This document shows, piece by piece, positions 50,070 to 59,088 of a stretch of 64,000 bases of DNA. The position numbers were made by a program, and so were the translations under genes. Source of the stretch: CAVXJN01 sp963762165. GTDB taxonomy: Bacteria; Pseudomonadota; Gammaproteobacteria; JASBUN01. The DNA is taken from assembly GCA_963762165.1 (NCBI GenBank), contig CAVXJN010000001.1, forward strand, positions 558,001 through 622,000. Direction: 5' to 3'. A model generated the notes under the pieces. That model ran no database searches and was not told the origin of the DNA. It worked only from the letters and a program-made list of their open reading frames with translations. Each line of letters begins with the position of its first letter. Positions within the stretch are counted from its first letter, which is position 1.

Positions 50070-50719
50070 CCGCCCTCTCCTTTTCCATTCGCGCCGCCGG
50101 CGTCGCTCAATTTCATGCGCAGCGTCGCTTGCAGGGGGCTACCCGGCACCGACTGCGCCAAGGCTCGAGTGTATGCGTCGCGGGCCTTGTCCAGATCGCC
50201 CTTGGCTGCGTAGGCGTCGCCCTGCAACTCCGCGAATGCGGCCCCATAGGCCCCGGAATCCTTTTCCACCAGTTTGAGGACGCCGTCGGTATCGTTTTCG
50301 GCCAATAACAAGCGCCCCAGCCGCAGCCGCGCAAGTCGCGCCAAAGCGGGATCGTCGGCATTTTCCATCGCCCAGCGCAGATTATCCCGGGCACCGGCGC
50401 CTTCTCCCGCATCGAGGCGCACCTTGGCCACCGCCAGGGCGCTCAGGGGGGCGTAGCTGGAGCCGCTGTATTGCGTCATGATGCGCTTGCCAAGTTCGAG
50501 CCCGGCGTCCCGGTTGTCGCCGCCCAGTGCCACCATCATCTGGCTATAGAGCGCAGATGCCTGCTCGGCCTGCTGGGTCTGATAGCGTTCCCAGGCTTGC
50601 CAACCGAATACCGCCGCCAGCCCAATGGCGAGGCCGACAATCAACGAGCGGCCGTTGGCTTTCCACCACTGCTTGAGTTGTTCGCCCTTTTCGTCGTCGC
50701 TGGCGTATATATCCACCAT
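50066..50719 (-). CDS. yfgM: YfgM-family periplasmic TPR chaperone
   Basis: 217 residues: cytoplasmic start MVDIYASDDEKGEQLKQWWK, one membrane helix (LIVGLAIGLAAVFGWQAWER) and a TPR-containing periplasmic domain (AKGDLDKARDAYTRALAQSV). Works at the Sec translocon exit with PpiD in E. coli. Start at 50719 lies 4 bases after the hisS stop; the longer open frame to 50758 would overlap hisS. Confidence 0.93.
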   Translation of the reverse strand: MVDIYASDDEKGEQLKQWWKANGRSLIVGLAIGLAAVFGWQAWERYQTQQAEQASALYSQMMVALGGDNRDAGLELGKRIMTQYSGSSYAPLSALAVAKVRLDAGEGAGARDNLRWAMENADDPALARLARLRLGRLLLAENDTDGVLKLVEKDSGAYGAAFAELQGDAYAAKGDLDKARDAYTRALAQSVPGSPLQATLRMKLSDAGGANGKGEGG

Positions 50720-50723
50720 GTCG

Positions 50724-52031
50724 TTACTCCCCGATCGCAGCGCCGGCAACATCAGCACCGGTCGTCAGTTCATTGTATAGGTAGGACACCAACTCGTCCT
50801 CGTTAAAACTTTGTTGTTCGCTTTTTGCACGTAACGATTTGACACCCACTCTGCCGTTGGCAATCTCATCGTCGCCAATGACCAGTGCCAACTGCGCACC
50901 GCAGCGGTCTGCACGCTTCATCTGGGCCTTGAAACTGCCGCCGCCGCAATTCATCAGCAATCGAAGTCCCGGAAGTTGATCGCGCAAGCGCTCAGCCAGC
51001 AGCATCCCGTGACGCTCCGCGGCAGCGCCGGACATGGCGATGTATACGTGGGGTTCGGTTGCAGGCACCTGGGCATTGCCATCGTCCATGAGCGCGGTGA
51101 GGCGCTCGATGCCAAGCGCGAATCCAGCCGCAGGGGTGGGTTTACCCCCCAACTGCTCCACGAGTCCGTCATAGCGCCCACCCGCACAAACGGTGCCTTG
51201 CGCACCCAACCGATCGGTCACCCACTCGAATACGGTGTGGCAGTAATAATCCAGGCCGCGCACCAGACGCGGATTGACGGAGTACCTCACTCCGGCGCTA
51301 TCCAGCAGCGTTTTCAAGGTTTCAAAATGCGCCCGGGATTGATCTCCGAGATCGTCCATCAGCCGCGGCGCAGCAGCCAGCACGTCGACCATTTCGGGAT
51401 TCTTACTGTCGAGTATGCGCAGCGGATTCGATTGCAGGCGACGCTTGCTGTCCTCGTCGAGTCGCTGATGATGCTGCCTCAAATACGCCACCAGCCGGTC
51501 ACGATATTCCGCGCGCTCCGGCGCCGTGCCGAGGGTATTCAATTCCAGCCGCAGGTCGTGCAGTCCCAATGCCCGCCAGAGACGCGCATTCAGCAGGATC
51601 AGTTCGACGTCGATGTCGGGTCCTGGCATTCCAAAGGTTTCGACACCCACTTGATGGAATTGTCGATAGCGCCCTTTCTGGGGGCGCTCGTGACGAAACA
51701 TCGGCCCCATGTACCACAGTCGCTGCTGTTGGTTGAACAACAAACCGTTTTCGATGCCGGCACGCACGCAACTCGCGGTACCCTCGGGACGCAACGTCAG
51801 ACTGTCGCCATTGCGGTCATCGAATGTGTACATCTCCTTTTCGACGATGTCGGTGACTTCGCCAATAGAACGCTTGAAGAGCTCGGTTTTCTCCACCACC
51901 GGCATGCGGATTTCGCGATAGCCGTAACCCTGCAACACGGACCGGACCTGCTTCTCCAGGTGTTGCCACAGCGGGCTCTGGTCCGGGAGCAGGTCGTGCA
52001 TTCCCCGGATGGCCTGAATGTTCTTCGACAC
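50724..52031 (-). CDS. hisS: Histidyl-tRNA synthetase
   Basis: 435 residues, class II synthetase. Motif 1 region GYREIRMPVVEKTELFKRSI, motif 2 MFRHERPQKGRYRQFHQVGV, histidine-binding LVRGLDYYCHTVFEWV and motif 3 PAAGFALGIERL. The C-terminal anticodon-binding domain ends near VKSLRAKSEQQSFNEDELVS. Intact. Confidence 0.97.
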   Translation of the reverse strand: MSKNIQAIRGMHDLLPDQSPLWQHLEKQVRSVLQGYGYREIRMPVVEKTELFKRSIGEVTDIVEKEMYTFDDRNGDSLTLRPEGTASCVRAGIENGLLFNQQQRLWYMGPMFRHERPQKGRYRQFHQVGVETFGMPGPDIDVELILLNARLWRALGLHDLRLELNTLGTAPERAEYRDRLVAYLRQHHQRLDEDSKRRLQSNPLRILDSKNPEMVDVLAAAPRLMDDLGDQSRAHFETLKTLLDSAGVRYSVNPRLVRGLDYYCHTVFEWVTDRLGAQGTVCAGGRYDGLVEQLGGKPTPAAGFALGIERLTALMDDGNAQVPATEPHVYIAMSGAAAERHGMLLAERLRDQLPGLRLLMNCGGGSFKAQMKRADRCGAQLALVIGDDEIANGRVGVKSLRAKSEQQSFNEDELVSYLYNELTTGADVAGAAIGE

Positions 52032-52047
52032 TTGCGAACCTTACTTG

Positions 52048-52314
52048 TTACGGCGCCAGGACGCGCGCCGACTTGACCGCTTCGTCCGACATGCCTGGTG
52101 ATTCCTCTGCCTTTGCGGCCGAGCGCGACGTCGGCGTCAAGGGGCCTGGCGACCGCGGCGCTGACGATATGCAGTCGATGGACGCGGTGCGGTACGGTGA
52201 CCGCGCAACGGTAACCGCTGACGATGCGGCGCCGCCGACCCGGACCTTCCCGACCATGAGCGGTGGGGATTCACGACGCGCAATCCGAATCTCATTTTGC
52301 ATGATCGGTTCCAC
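52048..52314 (-). pseudogene. ispG: Remnant of ispG (HMBPP synthase), N-terminal fragment only
   Basis: Sits where ispG belongs, between rodZ and hisS on the same strand. IspG is a 4Fe-4S enzyme of isoprenoid synthesis, about 370-410 residues. Here the 88-codon frame starts MEPIMQNEIRIARRESPPLM and continues VGKVRVGGAASSAVTV, aligning with the family's RRKS...VGNVPIGDGAPIAV start. After that similarity is lost and the frame ends 17 bases before hisS. The QSMTNT motif, the barrel and all three cluster cysteines are missing. At least 800 bases are deleted. An unrelated small protein is possible, but position and N terminus favour a remnant. Confidence 0.55.
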
Positions 52315-52350
52315 TTGGATGATCGGGGCGCAGCGGCCCCGTCGCGCCCG

Positions 52351-53345
52351 TCAGGGCGAGACCGAGAATCGTGCGGTACGGCCCCGGGTGTGGGATGCCA
52401 CGTCTACCGGCTTGCCGTTGAGTTCCAACCGTACCGCCGGTGCATTCCCCAGCACCAGTCGGAACGGCGGTTTGCCCTGAACCGTACGTGTTTCGCCCGC
52501 ATTCGCCAGCCGATACAACAGCCGCTGCCCCGCAGCATCGCGCACTTCGACCCAGGAGCGGTCCGTAAACGCCAGCGTCAGCGTGTCGCCCGCGACAGCT
52601 TCCGACGATTGCGGCGCAGCCGAGGGCGGCGCGACGGTACTGGGCGACGTCGGTTCGACAGGAGCGGGCGCTGCCGGTGGCGCAGCATCTTCGCCGGGCG
52701 GCCCGACATCGTCCGGCGGCGGCACCACCGGCTGTGCCTGAGGCGGCAGGTCGCCATCGTCCCCGGGCGTTTCAGCCGAACCGCTTCCCGGCTGCACGGG
52801 CTGTCCCGGCTGTCCTGCGGGCGGGATACCGCCTTGGCTTGGCTCACCGGCATTGTTGGAAGCTGCAGGCGGTGCTTGCGTTTGGCCGACATTTTGAGCG
52901 GAGCCTGGCCGGTTACCGACGATCGTCCGGGCGGCGAAGCGGTACGTTGCTGAAACCACCAACCGGCGGCGACGGCAATCACCAGCACCAGCAGCCAGAC
53001 AAGATAATTTCGGCGTCGCGCGCCGACCAGTTGTTGCTGCATGGGTCCGGCGCGCAGACCCTGATTCTGGGCACCACCGACGGAAGCGTTGTAGGCCTCC
53101 ACCAGTTCCTGCGCCGGCAATCCGAGCAGCGCCGCGTAATTGCGAACATAGCCGCGAACAAAGATCGGTGCCGGCAACTTTTCCGCAGCGTCGTGTTCTA
53201 GCGCGTCAATGGTGTCGACGCTCAGGCGCAACTCCAACGCCACATCCGCCAGCTTGAGGCCGGCGGCTTCCCGTCCTGCGCGCAACCGCGCGCCAGGCGG
53301 CTCCATGCCGCTGTCGGCGCTTTCCATTTCAGCTTCACTGGCCAT
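52351..53345 (-). pseudogene. rodZ: Cell-shape protein RodZ, one frameshift
   Basis: N-terminal helix-turn-helix domain (LRAGREAAGLKLADVALELR, FVRGYVRNYAALLGLP) and one membrane helix (YLVWLLVLVIAVAAGWWF) are in one frame. A break near 52920-52960 moves the Pro-rich periplasmic linker and the C-terminal DUF4115 domain (LTLAFTDRSWVEVRDAAGQR, KPPFRLVLGNAPAVRLELNG) to another frame. Without a fix the protein would have MreB-binding and membrane parts but no periplasmic domain, which E. coli tolerates partly. RodZ links MreB to the wall synthesis machinery. Start overlaps the pilF stop. Confidence 0.85.
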
Positions 53346-54093
53346 GCTTGTCCGAATTCAGCAACAATCGGGTCTGCTCGGAGTCTGGAAATTTCGCCCG
53401 CAACCGCAAGGCGTAACTCGAAGCCGCGTCGCGATCATTGAGCTTACGCTCAGTCCGAACCCCCAGCCAGAGACTCTCAGCGGTGGTTTGCCCCACTTCG
53501 GCGTAACGCTGTAAGTAGGCTCGTGCCTGCAGGTAGTGCGCGCCCTGATAGCTGATTTCACCCATTTTCAAAAGCGCTACCGGGAATTTCGGATTCCTTC
53601 GCAATGCGGCGCGAAAATGCTTTTCCGCCGACCCGGTATCCGAGTGTCGCAACGCACAAAGGCCGGCATTGGTGTGCGCATGTTCCGGTGTTTCGTACAG
53701 CGGATTCTTCAGCGCGTCCATGAACTGCTCTTCGGCCTTGTCGTACTGCTCCTGTTCACAGAGGAACACGCCGTAATTATTGTGGAACTGGGGGTCGCCG
53801 GGGTCCAACCGAATGGCTTCACGAAACTCGCGTTCGGCCTTGTCCTTTTCACCCAGTCGCCAGTTCAAAATGGCCAGCGTGCCGTGCGCCTCGGGGTAAT
53901 TCGGCGCGTCGTCGATGGCCCGCTGCAGCTTGACCATAGCCTGCTTGAAGTCGCCTTCGTGAATATAGGCCTTGCCCAGTTCCACATTCAAACGCGCCGG
54001 ACTGTTGATACTTTCCTCTCGCGCATTGTCGGGCGTACAGGCTGCCAACGGCATCAGCAACAAAGTGCAGCACAAAGTGCGCACGATACTCAT
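53335..54093 (-). CDS. pilF: Type IV pilus biogenesis/stability lipoprotein PilF
   Basis: 252 residues with lipobox LMPLAAC and about six TPR units (AMVKLQRAIDDAPNYPEAHG, FHNNYGVFLCEQEQYDKAEE). PilF is the outer-membrane pilotin for the PilQ secretin. Start overlaps the rlmN stop by four bases (ATGA). Confidence 0.93.
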   Translation of the reverse strand: MSIVRTLCCTLLLMPLAACTPDNAREESINSPARLNVELGKAYIHEGDFKQAMVKLQRAIDDAPNYPEAHGTLAILNWRLGEKDKAEREFREAIRLDPGDPQFHNNYGVFLCEQEQYDKAEEQFMDALKNPLYETPEHAHTNAGLCALRHSDTGSAEKHFRAALRRNPKFPVALLKMGEISYQGAHYLQARAYLQRYAEVGQTTAESLWLGVRTERKLNDRDAASSYALRLRAKFPDSEQTRLLLNSDKHGQ

Positions 54094-55214
54094 GCGCCTA
54101 GCTCCGGTCGGTCGAGTTCGACCTTGATGCGATGTTTGGCCTGCCGGCTGGTGCGATCCTGTACTTCGCCGACCAACTGACCGCAGGCGGCCGCAATATC
54201 GTCTCCGCGTGTCTTACGCGTCACTGTCATAATGCCCGCCTCCATCAGTACGTCGCGGAACTTGTTGATGGCACGGTCGCTTGAACGCTGCCAGGGCGCG
54301 CCCGGAAAAGGGTTGAAGGGAATCAGATTGATTTTCGAGGGAACGTCCGCCAGTACGCGAGCCAACTGTTTCGCGTGCTCAACGCCATCGTTGACGCCGT
54401 CGAGCATGACGTATTCGAATGTGATGCGCCGATGGGCTTGACCGTCCACATAGCGTTTGCAGGCCGCCAACAGTTCCGCGATTGGATACTTCTTGTTCAG
54501 CGGCACCAGGCGATTTCGCAATTCGTCATTCGGCGCGTGCAGAGATACGGCCAAGCTCACGCCGCTCACCTCCCGCAATCGGTCGATCTGCGGCACGACG
54601 CCGGCCGTGCTCAGCGTGACACGTCTGCGGGAAATACCAAACCCCAGATCTTCCATCATGACGTCCATGGCGGGGACGACGTTGTCGAAATTCATCAACG
54701 GCTCGCCCATACCCATCATCACCACATTGGTGATGACGCGTTCGCCCCGATTTTTCGGGATGCCCAAGGCGCAGGCGGCGAACAGCACCTGGCCGACGAT
54801 TTCCGCGGCGCTGAGGTTACGATTGAATCCTTGGGTCGCGGTCGAACAGAAGGTGCAGTTCAGGGTACAACCGACTTGGCTCGAAACACACAGGGTGCCG
54901 CGATCCGACTCCGGGATGAATACCGTCTCGATGGCATTGTGATCGCCCATGCGCAACACCCATTTGCGGGTACCGTCCGAGGAAGGCTGATCCAGCACCA
55001 ACTCCGGCATCCGCACCTCGGCGACGTCACCGAGCTTAGCGCGCAGCGCCTTGCTCAAATTGGTCATGTCGTCGAAATTGGTCACACCCTCATGGTAGAT
55101 CCAACGCATGACCTGTTGCGCCCGAAACGCTTTTTCGCCGCGCTCGGCGAAAAAGCGTTCCATCTGGCTTCGGGTCAAGCCAAGTAAATTGATCTTGTCC
55201 GGGTGTATCCGCAA
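54090..55214 (-). CDS. rlmN: 23S rRNA/tRNA adenine-C2 methyltransferase RlmN
   Basis: 374 residues, radical-SAM enzyme. The 4Fe-4S motif is intact: CTLNCTFCSTATQGFNRNL (C-x3-C-x2-C), with VVMMGMGEPLMNFDNV and the C-terminal catalytic Cys in DDIAAACGQL. It still needs iron-sulfur clusters, relevant because iscS is broken downstream on the same strand. Confidence 0.97.
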   Translation of the reverse strand: MRIHPDKINLLGLTRSQMERFFAERGEKAFRAQQVMRWIYHEGVTNFDDMTNLSKALRAKLGDVAEVRMPELVLDQPSSDGTRKWVLRMGDHNAIETVFIPESDRGTLCVSSQVGCTLNCTFCSTATQGFNRNLSAAEIVGQVLFAACALGIPKNRGERVITNVVMMGMGEPLMNFDNVVPAMDVMMEDLGFGISRRRVTLSTAGVVPQIDRLREVSGVSLAVSLHAPNDELRNRLVPLNKKYPIAELLAACKRYVDGQAHRRITFEYVMLDGVNDGVEHAKQLARVLADVPSKINLIPFNPFPGAPWQRSSDRAINKFRDVLMEAGIMTVTRKTRGDDIAAACGQLVGEVQDRTSRQAKHRIKVELDRPELGA

Positions 55215-55220
55215 TTTCAG

Positions 55221-55652
55221 TTACCGGGTGCGCGCGCAAATCTCGTCGTCTTGAAAGAAAAACGCGATCTCCTGCTTGGCAGTCTCCGGCGCGTCCGATC
55301 CGTGCACCGCATTTTCGTCAACGGTTTCGGCAAAATCAGCTCGAATGGTGCCGGGTTCGGCATCCTTCGGGTTGGTAGCGCCCATGATTTCACGGTTGCG
55401 TGCAATGGCGTTGTCGCCTTCGAGGACCTGTACCATCACCGGACCGGAAGTCATGAATGCAACCAGGTCCTTATAGAACGGACGCTCTTTGTGAACGGCG
55501 TAGAACTGCTGCGCCCGCGCTTCGCTCAAATGGACCATCTTCGCGGCGACAATGCGCAAGCCGCCCTTCTCGAAGCGGCTGTAGATTTCGCCGATGACAT
55601 TTTTCGCCACGCCGTCCGGCTTGATGATGGATAAGGTTCGTTCAATAGCCAT
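55221..55652 (-). CDS. ndk: Nucleoside diphosphate kinase
   Basis: 143 residues. Starts MAIERTLSIIKPDGVAKNVI, with the catalytic His in VDENAVHGSDAPETAKQEIA. Makes NTPs from NDPs. Length and motifs are complete. Confidence 0.97.
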   Translation of the reverse strand: MAIERTLSIIKPDGVAKNVIGEIYSRFEKGGLRIVAAKMVHLSEARAQQFYAVHKERPFYKDLVAFMTSGPVMVQVLEGDNAIARNREIMGATNPKDAEPGTIRADFAETVDENAVHGSDAPETAKQEIAFFFQDDEICARTR

Positions 55653-55753
55653 CCGATACTCCCAGTTGCACGCCTGTCAGAATTGGAACCCGTCGCAAAA
55701 CGGTGGATCGCAGACCACTACGAGGCTTGGTGGTCGCGCACTTTCCATAGCAT

Positions 55754-55777
55754 AAACCCGCGTGATGCCGCGGGTTT
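55754..55777. terminator. Hairpin between the iscS remnant and ndk
   Basis: Perfect 9-bp stem AAACCCGCG / CGCGGGTTT with a 6-base loop, ending in Ts on the minus strand. Probably stops transcription entering ndk from iscR. Confidence 0.7.
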
Positions 55778-55811
55778 GCCGTAGTTTACCGCCAGCCACG
55801 GACGCAGGCAA

Positions 55812-56673
55812 TCAGCCCCGCTCCGGGAACCCCGTCAATACCGCCCTTCGATCAGGCAATCTCGATCGCTTCCAGGACGCCGCAACGTTCGGGCGGCGTC
55901 GAAATGCCTCGCCCACGCCCACCATTTGATGAGCACCACCGGACCGCATGCCGAGCTGACGGCCGCCGCCGCGCATCTGGGCTTCACAGGGCACGCGTTC
56001 GCGCGTACGAGGCACCCACCCGTTCAGGGGTTGTAAGTTTCATGGGCGGCTAAAACATCAGTTCGACTTTGCTGCGCGAAAGATCGACCGCCAGCTTAGC
56101 TGGCGCTCTGGGTCGCATCGCGGTCGAAAATCACACTGCGCTGGCGACAAATCTCGTCCAGGGCGTGCGATGTCCTGAATAACGCCGATATCGTTGTTTG
56201 TCGTGCATGATAGAGGCGACTGACGGGTCGTCCCGCGGCGCTGCCTCGAATTGGCAGCGGGATCCTGCAGCCCGTTTGGCGTGCTCTCACAGCTGACGTC
56301 GTAAGCTTCGCAGCGCAACTGCCGGCAGGTATCAAGCCTTGCCTTGTGCTCGGTTTTGCAGCTGTGCTCGGTTTTGCAGCGGCCCCGGTACTGGCCTTTA
56401 CTTCTGATAGAAATGGAACGCCCTTGTCGCATTCCGCCCCCCGGACGTCCGGAGGATTTCCTTCGGGTGTCCGCGTTGATCAGCGGCGGCAGCTTCGTCG
56501 CGAGCCTGTGGCGCCGTCGTCTCCGCCTGCCAACCATTGGTATGCGACCGCGCTGCGTACTCGACGAAACCATCTTGTATGGTCAGGTGCGCGCACCGTT
56601 GTTCCGCGAATCGCGCGGCCACAGGGGTGCGTGTCAAATATTCCAGACGAATCGGCGGTTTTCGGTCGCTTAC
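55812..56673 (-). pseudogene. iscS: Decayed cysteine desulfurase iscS, truncated
   Basis: IscS supplies sulfur for Fe-S clusters. The remnant is collinear with residues 1 to about 285 of 404 but in several frames. The start codon is now GTA; RPPIRLEY matches the normal K-x-PIYLDY start. Then CAHLTIQDGF, ARSHTNGWQAETTAPQARDE, GHPKEILRTSGG and FHFYQK; in a second frame KTEHKARLDTCRQL and NNDIGVIQDIA; in a third DEICRQRSVIFDRDATQS; then VDLSRSKVELMF followed by a stop where the PLP-lysine motif begins; finally EAQMRGGGRQLGMRSGG and HQMVGVGEAFR. The C-terminal third with the active-site Cys loop is missing, as are iscU, iscA, hscB, hscA, fdx and iscX, normally between here and ndk. Many amino-acid changes accompany the frame breaks, so this is old decay, not a sequencing artefact. 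Confidence 0.93.
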
Positions 56674-56702
56674 GATGACTTCCGCGTTACTCGGATGCGC
56701 TC

Positions 56703-57200
56703 TCAGACCCGTGCGCCGCCGGCACTGGCCGTTCGCTCCAATTTCACGGGATGACTACCGGTGCTCTTCAAGTCCTGGCGGTCGGCCACTTCCCGAACGC
56801 CCTTGCGGTCCATCAGTTGCCGGAGGCTGATCGAACTCAAAAAAGTATAGATCTGATCGCTCAAATCGACCCAGAGTTCATGGGTGAGGCAACGTTCATC
56901 GTCCTGGCAATTGCTCATTCCGCCACAACGAGTCGTGTCGACCTTTTCGTCGACAGCGGTGATGACATCGGCCACGGCGATCTCGCTGGCCGGACGGCTG
57001 AGCGCGTACCCACCACCCGGGCCGCGGGTGCTCTTGACCAGTCCGGTACGCCGCAGCTTGGTGAACAATTGCTCCAGATACGACAGCGAAATACCTTGGC
57101 GCTCGGAGATGTCGGCAAGGGAGATAGGGCCGTTTTCGTAGTGGATTGCCAAGTCCAACATGGCGGTCACCGCATATCTGCCTTTGGTCGTCAGTCTCAT
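56703..57200 (-). CDS. iscR: Fe-S cluster-sensing regulator IscR
   Basis: 165 residues, Rrf2 family. N-terminal winged helix (MRLTTKGRYAVTAMLDLAIH, GPISLADISERQGISLSYLE). The 2Fe-2S ligands are all present in TTRCGGMSNCQDDERCLTHE (three Cys and the following His). IscR represses the isc operon when it carries a cluster. Its own target operon downstream is now only the iscS remnant, but protein and operator look functional. It may now control other Fe-S genes elsewhere. Confidence 0.95.
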   Translation of the reverse strand: MRLTTKGRYAVTAMLDLAIHYENGPISLADISERQGISLSYLEQLFTKLRRTGLVKSTRGPGGGYALSRPASEIAVADVITAVDEKVDTTRCGGMSNCQDDERCLTHELWVDLSDQIYTFLSSISLRQLMDRKGVREVADRQDLKSTGSHPVKLERTASAGGARV

Positions 57201-57242
57201 TGATCTGTCCCGCGTTTCATAATAGGATAAACAAGCTTATGC

Positions 57243-57267
57243 ATTTCTGACTAAATTGGTCAAGTAT
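57243..57267 (-). promoter_or_regulatory. IscR type 1 operator overlapping the iscR promoter
   Basis: Minus strand has ATACTTGACC then AATTTAGTCAGAAAT, matching the type 1 IscR pattern of two half-sites (TTGAC and AGTC) around an AT-rich centre. TTGACC also serves as a -35; ATAAGC lies 17 bases further on as a possible -10. This is autoregulation, as in E. coli. Confidence 0.7.
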
Positions 57268-57285
57268 TATACCCCCCGCTCCCCA

Positions 57286-58122
57286 TTAGTCAACTTCGCG
57301 GTCATCGGGCTTGGCCGGCGGACCCTCCGGCACGTCATCCAAGCGAGCGTCCTGGGCCATTCGTTCGGTCGCGCTGCTGATTTCACACGGCTCCAGCTCC
57401 GGCAGCTGCAGATCCCCCACTTCCGCCCCCACGCTCTTGATCGCACTGCACATGTCTTCCAAACGCTTGTCCATTGTGTGGATATGATCGAGCATGCAGT
57501 TGATGGCATGGGCAACCGGGTCTGGAGTGGACTTGCTCATCCCGTAGGCGTCGAATCCCATTTTCTTGGCAATCGCTTCGCGGGTACGGTCCCGTTCGGT
57601 CTTTTCCGTCGTTGGCGTCACGATCCGCCCCGGAACGCCGACCACCGTCGCCCCGGGCGGCACGTCCCGTAACACGACTGCATTGGAACCGATGCGCGCG
57701 CCATCGCCCATGCGGATAGGCCCGAGAATCTTCGCCCCGGCGCCGATCACGACGTTGTTGCCCAATGTCGGATGGCGTTTGCCTTTCTGCCAACTGGTAC
57801 CACCCAGTGTGACGCCGTGGTAAAGCGTGCAATCGTTGCCGATTTCCGTGGTTTCTCCGATCACCACACCCATACCGTGATCGATGAAAAAACGCCGTCC
57901 GATCTGCGCTGCCGGGTGAATTTCGATTCCGGTCAACCACCGCGCGATACTCGACAGCCAACGCGCCAACCATTTCAGGCCGAGCTGCCACAAACCGTGG
58001 TTCATGCGATGCCACAGCACTGCGTGCACACCGGGATAAGTGGTCAAGACCTCCAAGCGATTGCGTGCCGCCGGATCGCGCTCGAATACGCAGTTAATAT
58101 CTTCCCGCAGACGTTCGAACAT
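57286..58122 (-). CDS. cysE: Serine O-acetyltransferase
   Basis: 278 residues from MFERLREDINCVFERDPAAR. Left-handed beta-helix hexapeptide repeats are clear: IHPAAQIGRRFFIDHGMGVV, GNDCTLYHGVTLGG and GARIGSNAVVLRDVPPGATV. Makes O-acetylserine for cysteine synthesis. Gene order iscR-cysE-trmJ is typical. Frame is open to 58164, but the conserved start is at 58122. Confidence 0.95.
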   Translation of the reverse strand: MFERLREDINCVFERDPAARNRLEVLTTYPGVHAVLWHRMNHGLWQLGLKWLARWLSSIARWLTGIEIHPAAQIGRRFFIDHGMGVVIGETTEIGNDCTLYHGVTLGGTSWQKGKRHPTLGNNVVIGAGAKILGPIRMGDGARIGSNAVVLRDVPPGATVVGVPGRIVTPTTEKTERDRTREAIAKKMGFDAYGMSKSTPDPVAHAINCMLDHIHTMDKRLEDMCSAIKSVGAEVGDLQLPELEPCEISSATERMAQDARLDDVPEGPPAKPDDREVD

Positions 58123-58209
58123 GATTCTCTTTCGCCGTAGTGTGGCAGACGGACTCCAGTCCATCTTCAGAGTGATCTAAGCCACCATTATAGGGGCAGA
58201 CCTCCAACA

Positions 58210-58977
58210 TCATACTGCATCGTCGGGCCGAGGCGGGCTGCCGCCGGACTGGCGCTGCACGGCGCTCAACACACCGCGGAGGATGTTGATTTCGCGCAAA
58301 TCCGGATGGGCGCGATTGAACAAGCGCTTGAGTCGACGCATGAGGTGTTTGGGTTGCGCCGGATCGAGAAAATCGACCGCCACCAGCACCCGTTCCAGGT
58401 GCTCATAGAATCGCAACAGGTCCTCGGTGCCCGCCGGCCGGTCCAACGGATCGACGGTCTCGGCGATCTCCGTGGCGTTCAATGGCTGCTGGCCTGCAGC
58501 CATCATGAGTTCGTAGCTCAGGACTTGCACCGCCGCCGCGACATTGAGGGAGCTGAATTCAGGATTGCAGGGAATGTGTACCAGGTAGTGACAGCGCTCC
58601 AGTTCCTCATTGCTCAAGCCGCTGCGTTCGCGCCCAAACACCAGCGCGACGGCGCCGCGGGATGCCTCGCGTGCGACCAATTCTGCGCATTCACGCGGGT
58701 CCAACTGGGGCCAGCGCAGTTTGCGCAACCGGGCGCTTGCACCGATGACCAGATGACAATCGGAGACCGCTGCCTCGAGAGAGTCGTGGACACCCGCCCG
58801 GGCGAGCACGTCATCGGCGCCTGAGGCGCGCGCAGTTGCGTCTGCATGGGGAAACTGCGCGGGACGCACCAGGGATAAGCGCGACAAGCCCATGTTCTTG
58901 AGCGCGCGCGCGGCGGCGCCGATATTACCCGGATGGGTCGTTTCCACCAGCACCGTTCGGATGTTGTCCCTTTGCAT
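58210..58977 (-). CDS. trmJ: tRNA 2'-O-methyltransferase TrmJ
   Basis: 255 residues, SPOUT family. RTVLVETTHPGNIGAAARAL, VALVFGRERSGLSNEELERC and HIPCNPEFSSLNVAAAVQVL form the knotted SAM site. Methylates position 32 of tRNAs. Divergent from suhB. Confidence 0.96.
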   Translation of the reverse strand: MQRDNIRTVLVETTHPGNIGAAARALKNMGLSRLSLVRPAQFPHADATARASGADDVLARAGVHDSLEAAVSDCHLVIGASARLRKLRWPQLDPRECAELVAREASRGAVALVFGRERSGLSNEELERCHYLVHIPCNPEFSSLNVAAAVQVLSYELMMAAGQQPLNATEIAETVDPLDRPAGTEDLLRFYEHLERVLVAVDFLDPAQPKHLMRRLKRLFNRAHPDLREINILRGVLSAVQRQSGGSPPRPDDAV

Positions 58978-59088
58978 CGCGGCACCATACCGACTTCACG
59001 CCCGGCGAGGCAAGCGGTCCCGGTTATCCGACGGTCGGATCTCTGGTATCCTTGCCTGCTCGCCGACACGCTACACCGGAACCACCTC

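Noticed and set aside
55660..55811. Remnants of hscA, fdx or iscX between the iscS remnant and ndk
   Set aside because: Reading all frames I found no stretch resembling these genes; only a hairpin is clear.
58933..59088. Longer N terminus for suhB
   Set aside because: It would run back into the trmJ start on the other strand and has no family similarity; MHPMLNIAVRAAR is the standard start.
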